DNA from: Brachionus rotundiformis
Lineage: Eukaryota > Rotifera > Eurotatoria > Ploima > Brachionidae
DNA length: 64,000 bases
Assembly: GCA_016802295.1 (NCBI GenBank)
Contig: JAESIW010000071.1
Coordinates: 1-64,000, forward strand
Reading direction: 5' to 3'
The notes beneath the pieces are model-generated. The model ran no database searches. It had not been told where the DNA came from and worked only from the letters and a program-made list of their open reading frames with translations. Shown here piece after piece: positions 55,270 to 64,000 of the stretch. Both the position numbers and the translations under genes were made by a program. The first letter of the stretch is position 1, and each line of letters starts with the position of its first letter.

Positions 55270-56454
55270 ATGAATGAAGATAAAAATTTAATTATAAATT
55301 TAGAGGCCAAATTTAGATCAGTTCAAACTTTAATATCAGAAAATAGATTAATAAACGAGTTCAAAATTGATACATTAAGTCACCAGGTACTCAATTTTGA
55401 CACAAATTGTATCTTTAAGAGATTAAATGAGTCGAGAGAATTCCTGTTGGCCAGATTGAGTGAATATAAACAAAAATATGATAGAAAATTAATTTATTTT
55501 GAATCAAATGAGTCAAATGTGAAAAATGCTACCGGTCTATACGGGATGTTGGTATATAAAAATGATTTCACTTGCCAGAAAAAAATGGACTATTTGGAAA
55601 TTTTTAATTTTTACACAGAGATAGACTTTTCGAAATTTAAATTTGCCGATCAAGAATTATTGACCGTACTGGTCATAAACTTGGACAGATTATTTTTCCA
55701 TTTCAAGTCAAAGGAGAACCTAAAAGATCACCTATTGATTACAGATAGGTACTGTGGTGTAATTTATGAGTCCAATTTTTGCTTTAAGCATGCAACATTC
55801 TCCAAGTATTTGTCAAATAAAACATTAATTGCTGGCTGTCATACTGATTTTGAGCAAAATAGACATTGTCTTAGGCTGATTGACCATCAATTGATGGTAA
55901 AAAAAAGTCGGTCGTTTGATGAAATTGTGAATTTGTGTTTGATGAATGATAGCGAAATTATTTGCTTTCGACCATGCCAATACCTAATCATGAATTCAAG
56001 ATTGGAAATAATGCGAAGTTTTGGTCAGTATATGCAAATAGAATGGCCATTCTATATTCAATACAATTGTATTCTATCAGCAGTTAGTAGAGATTATTTA
56101 TTCTTTAAGATAACTGATGATTATGAAAAAAAGATAGCTATTCGCATAGTGGACAAGATGGAAGGAAAATTGGCAAATGTTATTTACATTAAGGCGATTG
56201 ATAGGTTCAAAGCAGACTATGAAACCAATAAGCTATTGGTCATTAGTGCTAAAGAGCCTCGTTTGATTATATATGAACCAGGAGAGTTTAATTTGTTAAA
56301 AAAGATAAAAATAGAGTGTGTTCACTTTGCTAAATTTTATTTTCTTGATTTAAATGCTAATGGCTTATTTTATTCAGTTAATTTTTATAATAATAAAATT
56401 TCATTGATTTATTTATTATCCTTTCTCATAATATTTTTATCCTTTTATTTTTGA
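55270..56454 (+). CDS. Orphan protein: coiled coil, propeller-like middle, C-terminal membrane helix
   Basis: Not recognised. Single exon, 394 aa. The first 90 residues are helical and probably coiled coil (LNESREFLLARLSEYKQKYD). Residues 100-370 consist of repeated short beta-strand-like units with aromatic ends (LLITDRYCGVIYES, LMNDSEIICFRPCQYLI, KLLVISAKEPRLIIYEP), compatible with a degenerate beta-propeller. The last 20 residues (ISLIYLLSFLIIFLSFYF) form a hydrophobic tail that could be a tail anchor. At least two decayed relatives are in this window (27222-27310 and 54815-54880), which points to a local, turning-over gene family. The frame is intact with ordinary codon use, so a real gene is likely. 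Confidence 0.7.
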   Translation: MNEDKNLIINLEAKFRSVQTLISENRLINEFKIDTLSHQVLNFDTNCIFKRLNESREFLLARLSEYKQKYDRKLIYFESNESNVKNATGLYGMLVYKNDFTCQKKMDYLEIFNFYTEIDFSKFKFADQELLTVLVINLDRLFFHFKSKENLKDHLLITDRYCGVIYESNFCFKHATFSKYLSNKTLIAGCHTDFEQNRHCLRLIDHQLMVKKSRSFDEIVNLCLMNDSEIICFRPCQYLIMNSRLEIMRSFGQYMQIEWPFYIQYNCILSAVSRDYLFFKITDDYEKKIAIRIVDKMEGKLANVIYIKAIDRFKADYETNKLLVISAKEPRLIIYEPGEFNLLKKIKIECVHFAKFYFLDLNANGLFYSVNFYNNKISLIYLLSFLIIFLSFYF

Positions 56455-56530
56455 ATGTTTATTTAATCGGATTAAATAGATTATTATTGTATAAAAAGTA
56501 ATTCTAACAATTGATTATTGAATAATTGTT

Positions 56531-57003
56531 GTCACCCTCCTCTTTTCTCAACCGGGCTTGGGACCGGCTTTGGCAGAGTTATGACGGCGTCTTTCCCTAA
56601 GAAGCCAGTGGGACGTTCATCATAAACAGCGCCACTCATCCGAGCACTCAATGGCTGCGAACTCGACAACTGTTTAGACTAGCTTGGAACCACAAACCAA
56701 GCGACTTCTCTCTCACTCGAGATAAAGTCTTAACTTAAGGCTTCCAAAGTTACGTACTGTCTGCAGAGGGTCAGCTGTACAGCAGATTCTCGCTCCTTTC
56801 GGATTCTATACTGGGAGATGGTCGAAGCCAGCGGCGCCCTCATACGACAAGACTTGGACAAAGACCCGTAGGCCTATGTACCCGCCATACAGCTCTTCTG
56901 CAGACTACGTGAAAGACCACACGCACATACGATGCATGTGGCTGCCACCACCCTCCTCTTTTTTCATCAGGGCTTGGGACCTGCGGATCGGCAGAGTTAT
57001 GGT
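56531..57003. repeat. 473-bp GC-rich dispersed repeat, copy 2
   Basis: By eye identical, base for base, to 27445-27917, 29 kb away, in the same orientation and with the same imperfect 55-bp direct terminal repeats. It begins 77 bp after the stop codon of the orphan gene. On the right it is followed by the same AT-rich leader and RT relic as copy 1, with a few substitutions and indels. The core is therefore less diverged than its flanks. Confidence 0.85.
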
Positions 57004-57570
57004 GACTGCTTTTTGATTCCATTTTTTTAATTTAAAATATTTTTTAAAATTTCAAATTAAAAAAAATGAATTGATTTCTTCCAAAATGTCTTCCTATTTA
57101 TACCCTTTTGCCAACATGAGTCATAAGAACTAATTTAACCAATTTAACCAATTTAACTAATTTAACTAATTTAACTAATTTAGTTAACTTTTTAAAAAAC
57201 AGAAAACAGAGGGTGGTTATTGGAGATAAGTCCTCGGAATAGTTAGAGAAGTATCAAGTGGTGTGCCTCAAGGTTTCATTATATTAATACAAAAAAAGCC
57301 TAATTTCGTTGTTCCCACTACGAATTGGTTACTCAATTATTTTAAACTTGTCCTATACATTATTTTCACAATTTTTTCAACTATTTCAAATTTTTGAGAT
57401 ATTTTTCTCTATTTGAACCTCTCCATATTTTATTTGGATTTGTTATCTTTTATAATTTTTTTATATATAAAATGATCTATAGATTCTCTACTTGACTCAC
57501 TTCTCTTTGTTATTTTTATTCAGGGGGGAGATGTTCTCTGTTTGCGGAAGACTGCAAGATATACTGTATA
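57004..57570 (+). mobile_element. Decayed LINE reverse-transcriptase fragments, second copy
   Basis: Same order as 27918-28580. The AT-rich leader carries AATTTAACC/AATTTAACT repeats, then NRKQRVVIGDKSSE and, after a frameshift, VSSGVPQG (57195-57280). At 57535-57570 comes a GGGGGAGATGTTCTCTGTTT block encoding SLFAEDCKIYC-like sequence. The LFSDDMSLIG part of copy 1 is missing and replaced by a short unrelated sequence, so the copies differ by an indel in the middle. Confidence 0.65.
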
Positions 57571-57589
57571 TTAGAATATTTTGAATAAA

Positions 57590-58110
57590 ATTTTTCGAAA
57601 TGTCATCCTATTTATACCCTTTCGTCTTCATGAGTCATTAGAACTAATTTAATCAATTTATCTAATTTTGTTAATTTATCTTTTTAAATAACAGAAAAAA
57701 GAGGGTTATGGGTTATTGCAGATAAGTCTTCCGAATGCTTAGAAGTATTAAGTCTTAAAGGTCATGGACGATTGGTACCTTCATGAAGCTTTACGTGGCA
57801 TCTGTCAGACCTTTTCTCCAGCACGAATTGGTGGCTTGGTGTCCGTACACGAAGAAAAACATTTTAGCGCAAGAGAAGGTAAAAATAAGATATACAAAAT
57901 TGGTCACTTAAGCATTTATCATATATCAGATTAGAAAAGTTGAGACTCACTACTCTGAGCGAGAGAAGAGAAAGAGGAGATTTAGTCGAATATTTCAAGA
58001 TAATTAATGGTTTAACCAAAGTAAATCTGGTCCAGTAAAGGATACCAACACAGAATGGTCAAACAAATGACGAGAATCAACCACCGAGAGTATTTCATAC
58101 TTAACAGAGT
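57590..58110 (+). mobile_element. Decayed CR1-like LINE, C-terminal RT region
   Basis: Begins with a third, more diverged version of the leader (CCTATTTATACCCTTT.. then NRKKRVMGY). It then continues into the part of ORF2 missing from the other copies: FMKLYVASVRPFLQHELVAW followed by CPYTKKNILAQEKV, and, after shifts, LRLTTLSERRERGDLVEYFK then IINGL. This is the classic thumb/C-terminal region of CR1/Jockey-group reverse transcriptases (Y-V-R-P-x-L-E-Y .. W-P-Y-x-K-K-D .. L-x-x-R-R-x-R-G-D-L-I-E). Several frame breaks show it is inactive. Confidence 0.7.
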
Positions 58111-58715
58111 AGGATATCAGTATATGGATTTTGACCGTATCTAAATATTATTATCATTATATTTGTTATGATATGAAATTAACCTTTTACTTCATTTTAA
58201 ATTAATTTTTTTATTATTTACGATTTTATTCGAGATGAAACTATGAATTTGATCATTCAAGAATTCATAAGGTGATTTAATAATAGTAATTTAATATTCA
58301 ATTAATTTAATTTTAAATTTTATATTAATAATCATCTTTATAGATTGATAAAGTTTGAATATAAATAAGGGTTGTGATTCTTGTCAATTCAGTTTTAAAT
58401 AAATAAATGCTTACTCACAAATACAGTTATGTTTTTTTTTTACTCTTTTTCCTCTGAAGCTATTCTAGGATTATTCAATTAAAATTACATAGAGTGACAT
58501 ATTTGGTAGCCGCAAAAAATTAACTATTTTTAGGAGTAAATTGTGTTAGATTAGTACTAATTATTTTCTGGAAAATGAGAGAAAAAGCCTGGCTGGATAA
58601 GGTAGTATCAGCATACAGGCTCACTGTATCAGAATTAAAAGATATGGTGGCTCCACTGTAATTAGGAAGTTAAAATGGAGGACTAAAAAACGATCAAAAA
58701 ATTTATTGTAAAAAT
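58111..58715. other. Intergenic with a possible LTR/primer-binding-site relic
   Basis: AT-rich to 58370. Around 58385-58530 an AATAAATAAATGCTTACTCA segment is followed by ACATATTTGGTAGCCGC, which has the look of an LTR end plus a tRNA primer-binding site (TGGTxxCxxx). At 58585-58660 a frame reads KAWLDKVVSAYRLTVSELKD, gag-like in style. No second LTR was found. Weak evidence. Confidence 0.25.
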
Positions 58716-60323
58716 TTAAACAACCATTTCAGAGCCAACTGCAATGCTTTCAATAGCACATTCATCATTACCACGTCTTATTCTAAAGAATCCATTTTCA
58801 CCCCATCCAGTGCCCCATGAGTTTTTCACAATCCAGTAGTTCTGTCCAGAATTTTTATCTGTTCCATATCCAACCAATAATACAGCATGATTGGTTTCTT
58901 CGAATGGGTTAAATTTGAAGTTGGCATAATCTCTTTCTCCAGTATGATGATATATTCCACCTTTGTAGCTAAAAAAGTCATCATAAACCTCAAATGCAAC
59001 TACTAATGGACCATTTCTGACCAATTCCAATTTCATCAGAGCTTCGTTGCATGCTCCATAAAATCTTAACAGAAAATTTTTTAAGTTTTTATTTATCTTT
59101 TTTATTTTACCATATACCCTCCAACATAGTGATAATTAGTTGAATATTTTCTTTTACATGATTTATCTGTACTGCATTTACCATCTGTACCTTTGTAAGG
59201 ATTACAGCTTTCATCAGCAAGACCAAAATCTTCGGCATATTTTCCTCCTATCAAATAGGGAAAGCCTCCATCACATCCTTGAGAGTATTCAGAGCATTCA
59301 ACAATGTCTTGTGGTGAAAAAATCATTTGTTCCGAATTAAGAGTCTTGATTCTTAAACGAGCTTCATTCATCCCCACTTCATTAAAATATTTAATTAAAA
59401 ATAAACAAAAAATTAATCTTTTACTTGCTGCAAATGCATAGCAGGATCCACATGAGCCTTGGTTACGAACTGGACTAACATAAGACACTCCGCTAACATT
59501 TCTCCAATCGAATTCTTCTGGCAATGCTGAGCTTAAGGCTTCAATCTCTTTATCAACAGGAGCTGGTTTTGGCTTACTTTAATTTTTTATGAATAGTAAA
59601 AAAATTTTTCTATCTTTAACCAAAAAATTACTTCAAAATTTTGGATTTTTTTCCACCAGCCATCTTAATTAGATCAGATATTTTCATTGTGTTTAAAAAG
59701 TCATAATGAGTCGCAGTCCATAAAGACTGTTTGCTGTTTATCTTCTCAATATATTCTTTATCTGTTTGATAGAGCTTTTGCTCACCTAATCTATTAATAA
59801 AATTTATACATTGATATTATTAATTTTTTGAAATTATTTACTCTTTAGCTGTCAAAAGATTATCACTCAAGGTCTTGTGAACTTTAGGCTTCACTGTTTC
59901 GTCCAATTTAGCTCCAATAAAGCATGACCAGTCACTTGGATTGACCCCTGTTGCATGAGCCCATCCCCAAAAAGTATGCCCACAAAAGCTGGTCACATTA
60001 CTGCCCTTCTGAGTGTAATATGAAAAAGCAAAGTATTTCCTGTTATTTATGACCACTTCGAATCCTTGGTTGTAGATTATTGTCCAAAAACCAATATTTC
60101 CGTCCAAATCAAGGGCAGTATTGGGAAATTCAAGTCTTACATAATAAGCACCAGTGATATTTACTTTTTCCGAGCAATTGATGCTTTTTTCATTTCCTCT
60201 TGGACCTTCGTGAAGCACCCATAGTCCTTTCACGTCCTCATAAGTACAATTTGCAGGTGTGTCTGCTCTAATTGTGATCAAAAAGGTTGAAAATAATAAA
60301 ATTTTAGCAAAAAGCTGAATCAT
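58716..60323 (-). CDS. CTSC: Cathepsin C (dipeptidyl peptidase 1), paralogue A
   Basis: Lysosomal papain-family protease that removes N-terminal dipeptides. Five exons: 60323-59842, 59790-59632, 59576-59425, 59376-59118 and 59064-58716, giving 466 aa (human 463). The signal peptide is followed directly by DTPANC, the exact start of the mature exclusion domain. That domain's Asp carboxylate restricts the enzyme to dipeptides and gives a tetramer. The propeptide ends before LPEEFDWRN. The active site is GSCGSCYAF (Cys about 259), ETNHAVLLVGYG (His) and VKNSWGTGWGE (Asn). The chloride-binding region includes YHYVGGFYGACNEAL. Head-to-head with paralogue B. Confidence 0.96.
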
Positions 60324-60589
60324 TTTATCAAAAATTAAATTAAAAAAATTGTTTTAGAAATCTATTTATACGCAATTTTAACATATGGTATTATAACAAA
60401 GTTAAAGATAAAATTTTGAAATATTGCTTTTATTCTTAAGAATTTTGCATGCATGCTGGCTTGGCTTGAGAGCCATAACTGACTTATCTTATGACATAGT
60501 CATCTAAATTACTTGATCATGTGATTAATTATTTTAAATAATAAGTTTAATTTTATTCATATAAAAAATAAAAAAAAATAAAAGATAAA
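60324..60589. promoter_or_regulatory. Shared divergent promoter region of the cathepsin C pair
   Basis: 266 bp between the two start codons. It contains an unusually mixed-composition core near 60440-60530 (GCATGCATGCTGGC; two ATGACATAG/TGATCATGTG-like blocks). TTTATAC lies 40 bp upstream of paralogue A's start. Co-regulation of the pair is inferred from spacing only. Confidence 0.4.
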
Positions 60590-62190
60590 ATGAAGATAAG
60601 TTTTATTTTTGCTTTTTGGATTGGACTCAATTACGTCGGTTGTGATACACCGGCCAATTGTAAAAAAATCTTCTTAATTAATTTTTAATATCTTTATTTA
60701 TACAAATATAATTTACAAGGCACTTATGAAGATATTAGTGGCACATGGGATTTTTATGAAGGTCCCAGAACTTTGGATAAAAATTATGACTGTACTTCAT
60801 TCAGAAACTTTACCACATACTTCAAAGTAAAGCTTCTCTTTCCAAATATTGCCATAGATCAAGATGGCAATGTCGGATATTGGACTTTAATTTACAACCA
60901 AGTAAGGAAAAATCTAAAAATTTTAAATGGTCAAATTTTTCCAAAAAGGGCTTCGAAGTAGTCATAGCAGGTCGAAAATATTTTGCATTTTCTTTATTCA
61001 AGCAAGATGGTGATAAAGTGACCAGTTTTTGTAAGCATACTTTTGTAAATTCTAGCCATGACATAGGGGTTGATCCGAAAAATTGGTCTTGTTTTTCTGG
61101 TATGAAAAACGATGAACCAGATTACACAACACCATTAGAAAAAGTTTCCACCAAAGACCCTGCTCTTGGTTCAAATTCCATTTACAGACCAAACTTTGAA
61201 TTTATTGAAAAAATAAATCGCAAACAAAAATTATGGCAAGCTAGCCATTATACATTTCTAGAAAAAATGACCATAAACGAGATAGTGTTAATGTCTGGAG
61301 GAAAAAAATCGAGAGGCTTTGTCAAGCCTAAACCAACAAGAGTTACTAGCGAGATAGACATGATGGCTAAACAGTTACCAGAATCGTTTGACTGGAGAAA
61401 TGTGGATGGAATTAATTATGTTAGTCCAATTCGTAATCAACAATCATGTGGTTCATGTTATGCCTTTGGTAATTTAAGTTTTTTTAGAAAATTAAATTGG
61501 TTTAAAAGCGTAAAAAAATTTTTAAGGAAGCATGGCTATGCATGAGGCCAGAATTAGGATTAAGTCAAATAACACCATTCAGACATCATTTTCAACACAA
61601 GATATTGTCGAATGTTCGCATTATTCCCAAGGCTGTGATGGAGGTTTCCCCTACTTAGTGGCCGGAAAATATGCAGAAGATTATGGTATTGTTGATGAGT
61701 CATGTAACCCGTATAAAGGAATAGATGGTGCTTGCCACACAAATCCAAAATGTAAGCGTTATTATGCAACTAATTACCGATATGTTGGCGGATTTTATGG
61801 TGCCTGCAATGAAGCCTTGATGAGAATTAGCCTTGTTAAAAATGGACCTATTGCGGTTAGTTTTGAGGTATATAATGACTTTTTGAATTATAAAGGAGGC
61901 ATTTATTACCATACTGGAGAGCGTGACCATATAAATTTTGGCTTTAATCCGTTCGAAATAACAAATCACGTTGGTGAGTTTTACCAGTGATTTGAATATT
62001 ATATTTATATTTTATTTAAATGTTTTTAGTATTAATTGTTGGTTATGGAAGTCAAAATGGTGAAAATTACTGGATTGTGAAAAACTCATGGGGCACTGGA
62101 TGGGGTGAAAATGGATTCTTTAGAATAAGACGTGGCACTGACGAGTGCAGTATTGAGAGCATTGCTGTTGAGTCAGATATTATTATTTAA
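60590..62190 (+). CDS. CTSC: Cathepsin C (dipeptidyl peptidase 1), paralogue B
   Basis: Five exons: 60590-60659, 60720-60901, 60949-61468, 61527-61973 and 62030-62190, giving 459 aa. Signal peptide MKISFIFAFWIGLNYVGC, then DTPANCTYEDISGTWDFYEG, so the exclusion domain is kept. Catalytic Cys about 254 in QQSCGSCYAF; His in TNHVVLIVGYG (Val replaces the usual Ala after His); Asn in VKNSWGTGWGE. Last-exon and catalytic parts are very close to paralogue A; the exclusion domain is much more diverged. Introns fall at different positions in the 5' half (paralogue A is unspliced where B has introns 1 and 2), so intron gain or loss followed the duplication. Confidence 0.95.
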
Positions 62191-62399
62191 TTAATTTTTA
62201 GATTATTTTTTTAATAAAATTCATAAATCTTTAAAAAAATCAAAATTTATCTATTAAAGAAATTCAATTTTTATTTTAATAAGGAATTATCAAAAAATTT
62301 TAAATCTTATCAATAAATTTATTTTACAAATACTTATTTAAAAAAATAAAAACAAATTATTAAATAATAACCAAGTGTAATTAGTCTAAATTTTTTTTA

Positions 62400-63893
62400 T
62401 CACATGTCATCCGCTAGTTCTCGACGCTTGAATTTGTCCAAATTGTAAAATGTAGCTTTGACAACTCGGCCTCCGAAAAAACGACCATTCAAATCGGTCA
62501 ACGCCTTAATTGCCGATGGTAAAGTCTTGAACTCAACAAATATTCGAACTGCCTCTTCCTCGGCTTTATCTTCCATCTTAAAATTTTGGTTTTAATTTTT
62601 TTATTTTAATAAAAACTAAATATTAAATCTTTTTTACCACATGTATAACACAAGTATTTACTTCACCATATTTTTGACATTCTTCTTTGGTTTCTGCTTC
62701 TAAATCCGGATCAACCTCGCTTGGTATGACCATATTCTAGTTTTTAAATAACAAAAAATTAATAAAATTCAATAAATTTAACCAAAAATATGTTTCTTTA
62801 CTTTTAATAAAATAACTTTGGACATATTTTTCATCACTTCTGCAGGTATTCCAACAGGAGTAGACGGATCTTTGTGAATGACTGGGTTTTTGATGATAAC
62901 AGGTAATGCTGATATGACAGCACTGTTTGTCGGCGTAGATGGTTCAACTAAAACAATGGAAAAATTCAGATATGTTTTTCTTTAGGATAAAAAAATCCAT
63001 ACCAGTAATGTCTTTTTCGTGGATGATTCTACCAGAGCGTCTACCAGTCTTTTCAACCTGTAGTGCTACACTCATTCCTTGGCCATTTTTACCCAAGCCC
63101 TCTCCTTCCTTGTAGCCCATTTTGGCCATCATCTTCTCAGCTTTAAGCAAACCAGCAGCCAATTTTGCCGCAGTTGTCGAAATTGGTTTAATTTCATCTG
63201 GATTTTCAATCAATGGTTTAGAATCGCTTTCAATAAGCGAAGGTGGTGGTGCAAAGTTATTGTATTTTTTTTGTGGTTCTTCAGGTTTTTTGATCTCTGT
63301 CTTTTTTGATTCTTCTTCACTAGAGCGCCTACTTCGTCTCTTACGATTACGTGAGCTTGACCGCGATCTAGAGCTGGACCTAGACCGCCGTTTTCGGCTT
63401 CTACTTCGACTCCTACTTCTACTACTACTGTGCCTTTTGTCCTTCTTATTTTTTTTCAACTCAATGGCCATTTTTTCGTAATCGTTGGGCTTCATTGGAT
63501 CATATTCTTCTTCCAAGCTAGAAGCAATCAAGCTGTCTTCTTTCTCAACCTGAAAAGACCAAGTTTTCCTTCAATTTTAACCTAATGAGTGAAATTACTT
63601 TTCCAGTAATTAAATTAAATCTCAGCTCAGCTCCATTGTTCTGGACTTGTTTGGTTCCGTTGTCCACATCTTTTCTAAGCTGAGTCAGCGGCTTGCGCTT
63701 GTCAACTCCCAATACTGGAGATGAATTTAGGCTTGATTTTATGTTGGCCTTTAATTTTTAATTTTAAAAACTTATAATCAAGTATTGTTATCTCTTACTT
63801 TGAGATAAGATGCCGAATTTATGGTTTGTTGCCTTTTTTTGGCAGCTTCCACCTGATTTTGTAATAACTTTAAACTGTTACTATTCCAACTAG
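62400..63893 (-). CDS. RBM17: Splicing factor 45 (RBM17), 5' end outside the window
   Basis: Alternative-splicing factor. Exons seen: 63893-63799, 63748-63599, 63549-63003, 62947-62802, 62736-62638 and 62576-62400; the first coding exon must lie beyond 64000. The N-terminal part (SWNSNSLKLLQNQVEAAKKR) matches the SPF45 start region, then EEEYDPMKPNDYEKM. Where the human protein has a charged linker this one carries an Arg/Ser repeat (SRSRSRSRSRKRRSR), an SR-like addition. The G-patch (AKMGYKEGEGLGKNGQG) follows, and the C-terminal UHM/RRM (NMVIPSEVDPDLEAETKEEC; GRFFGGRVVKATFYNLDKF) with the R-x-F loop that binds ULM partners such as SF3B1. The 3'-most exons are tiny and separated by 53-65 bp introns. 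Confidence 0.94.
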
Positions 63894-64000
63894 CTGTTTA
63901 TATATGTTTAACATTATTAATATTGTTTTTATAATTGAATTGATAATGAATAATCAACGAAAGGGTTTTTTTTTTATTTAAAATAAACTGAAAAATAAGC
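63894..64000. other. Intron or 5' flank of RBM17 at window edge
   Basis: AT-rich sequence upstream of the first visible RBM17 exon, ending in the acceptor ATATAAACAG. It is probably intron, since the conserved N-terminal methionine is not present in the window. Confidence 0.5.

Noticed and set aside
56840..57022. 60-codon frame in the 473-bp repeat (minus strand)
   Set aside because: A chance frame in a GC-rich repeat; no similarity to a retroelement protein could be seen.
1..64000. CRISPR arrays, bacterial operons, ribosome-binding sites, rRNA and tRNA genes
   Set aside because: Genes carry spliceosomal introns and are animal genes. No regularly spaced repeats, Shine-Dalgarno patterns or cloverleaf-type tRNA boxes were found by eye.

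Overview
This is an AT-rich (very roughly three-quarters A+T), gene-dense stretch of an animal nuclear genome. The evidence for an animal is the gene set: a full-length laminin beta chain, LIX1, B4GALT7, an IL-17-like cystine-knot cytokine, cathepsin C and a fused CAD protein. Most introns are 45-60 bp, with GT donors and T/A-rich acceptors such as TTTAAG. Many genes are intronless and the standard genetic code fits throughout. A small or fast-evolving invertebrate with a compact genome (for example an orthonectid, rotifer or similar) is the best inference, but I cannot name the species. Exon models below were joined by hand. Totals were checked to be multiples of three for the models in which every exon is listed.

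Layout. 0-10.8 kb holds NDUFB2, LIX1, a tiny ORF, glyoxalase II (HAGH) head-to-head with a multi-domain RRM/KH-like protein, TXNDC15, a small Cys-rich gene and a 7-exon mitochondrial carrier. 10.8-12.3 kb is decayed retroelement. 12.3-18.8 kb is one 13-exon laminin beta gene whose signal peptide sits on its own first exon. 18.8-30.4 kb is repeat-rich and carries only RNF168 and an unrecognised 358-aa gene. It also holds a 473-bp GC-rich repeat, LINE remnants and a TIR element. 30.4-37.5 kb holds shugoshin, a stefin-type cystatin, B4GALT7, a coiled-coil/CXC protein, a small 3-exon gene and EMC4. 37.7-45 kb holds a GNAT membrane protein, then ACBD6, UQCC2 and ASNSD1 spaced 78 and 63 bp apart (operon-like), and RCL1. 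45.2-51.9 kb is an intronless CAD. 52-56.5 kb holds an IL-17-like cytokine, SETD3 and an orphan gene. 56.5-58.7 kb carries the second copy of the 473-bp repeat and more LINE debris. 58.7-62.2 kb is a head-to-head pair of cathepsin C paralogues. The window ends inside RBM17/SPF45.

How the genes relate. Most are unrelated housekeeping genes. Several are mitochondrial (NDUFB2, UQCC2, carrier, a possible HAGH isoform), chromosome or DNA-damage related (shugoshin, RNF168, CXC protein), or secretory and matrix (laminin, B4GALT7, EMC4, TXNDC15, cathepsin C). The least explained items are the motor-less CXC protein, the small Cys-rich gene, the orphan 394-aa gene with relics nearby, and the identical 473-bp repeat pair.
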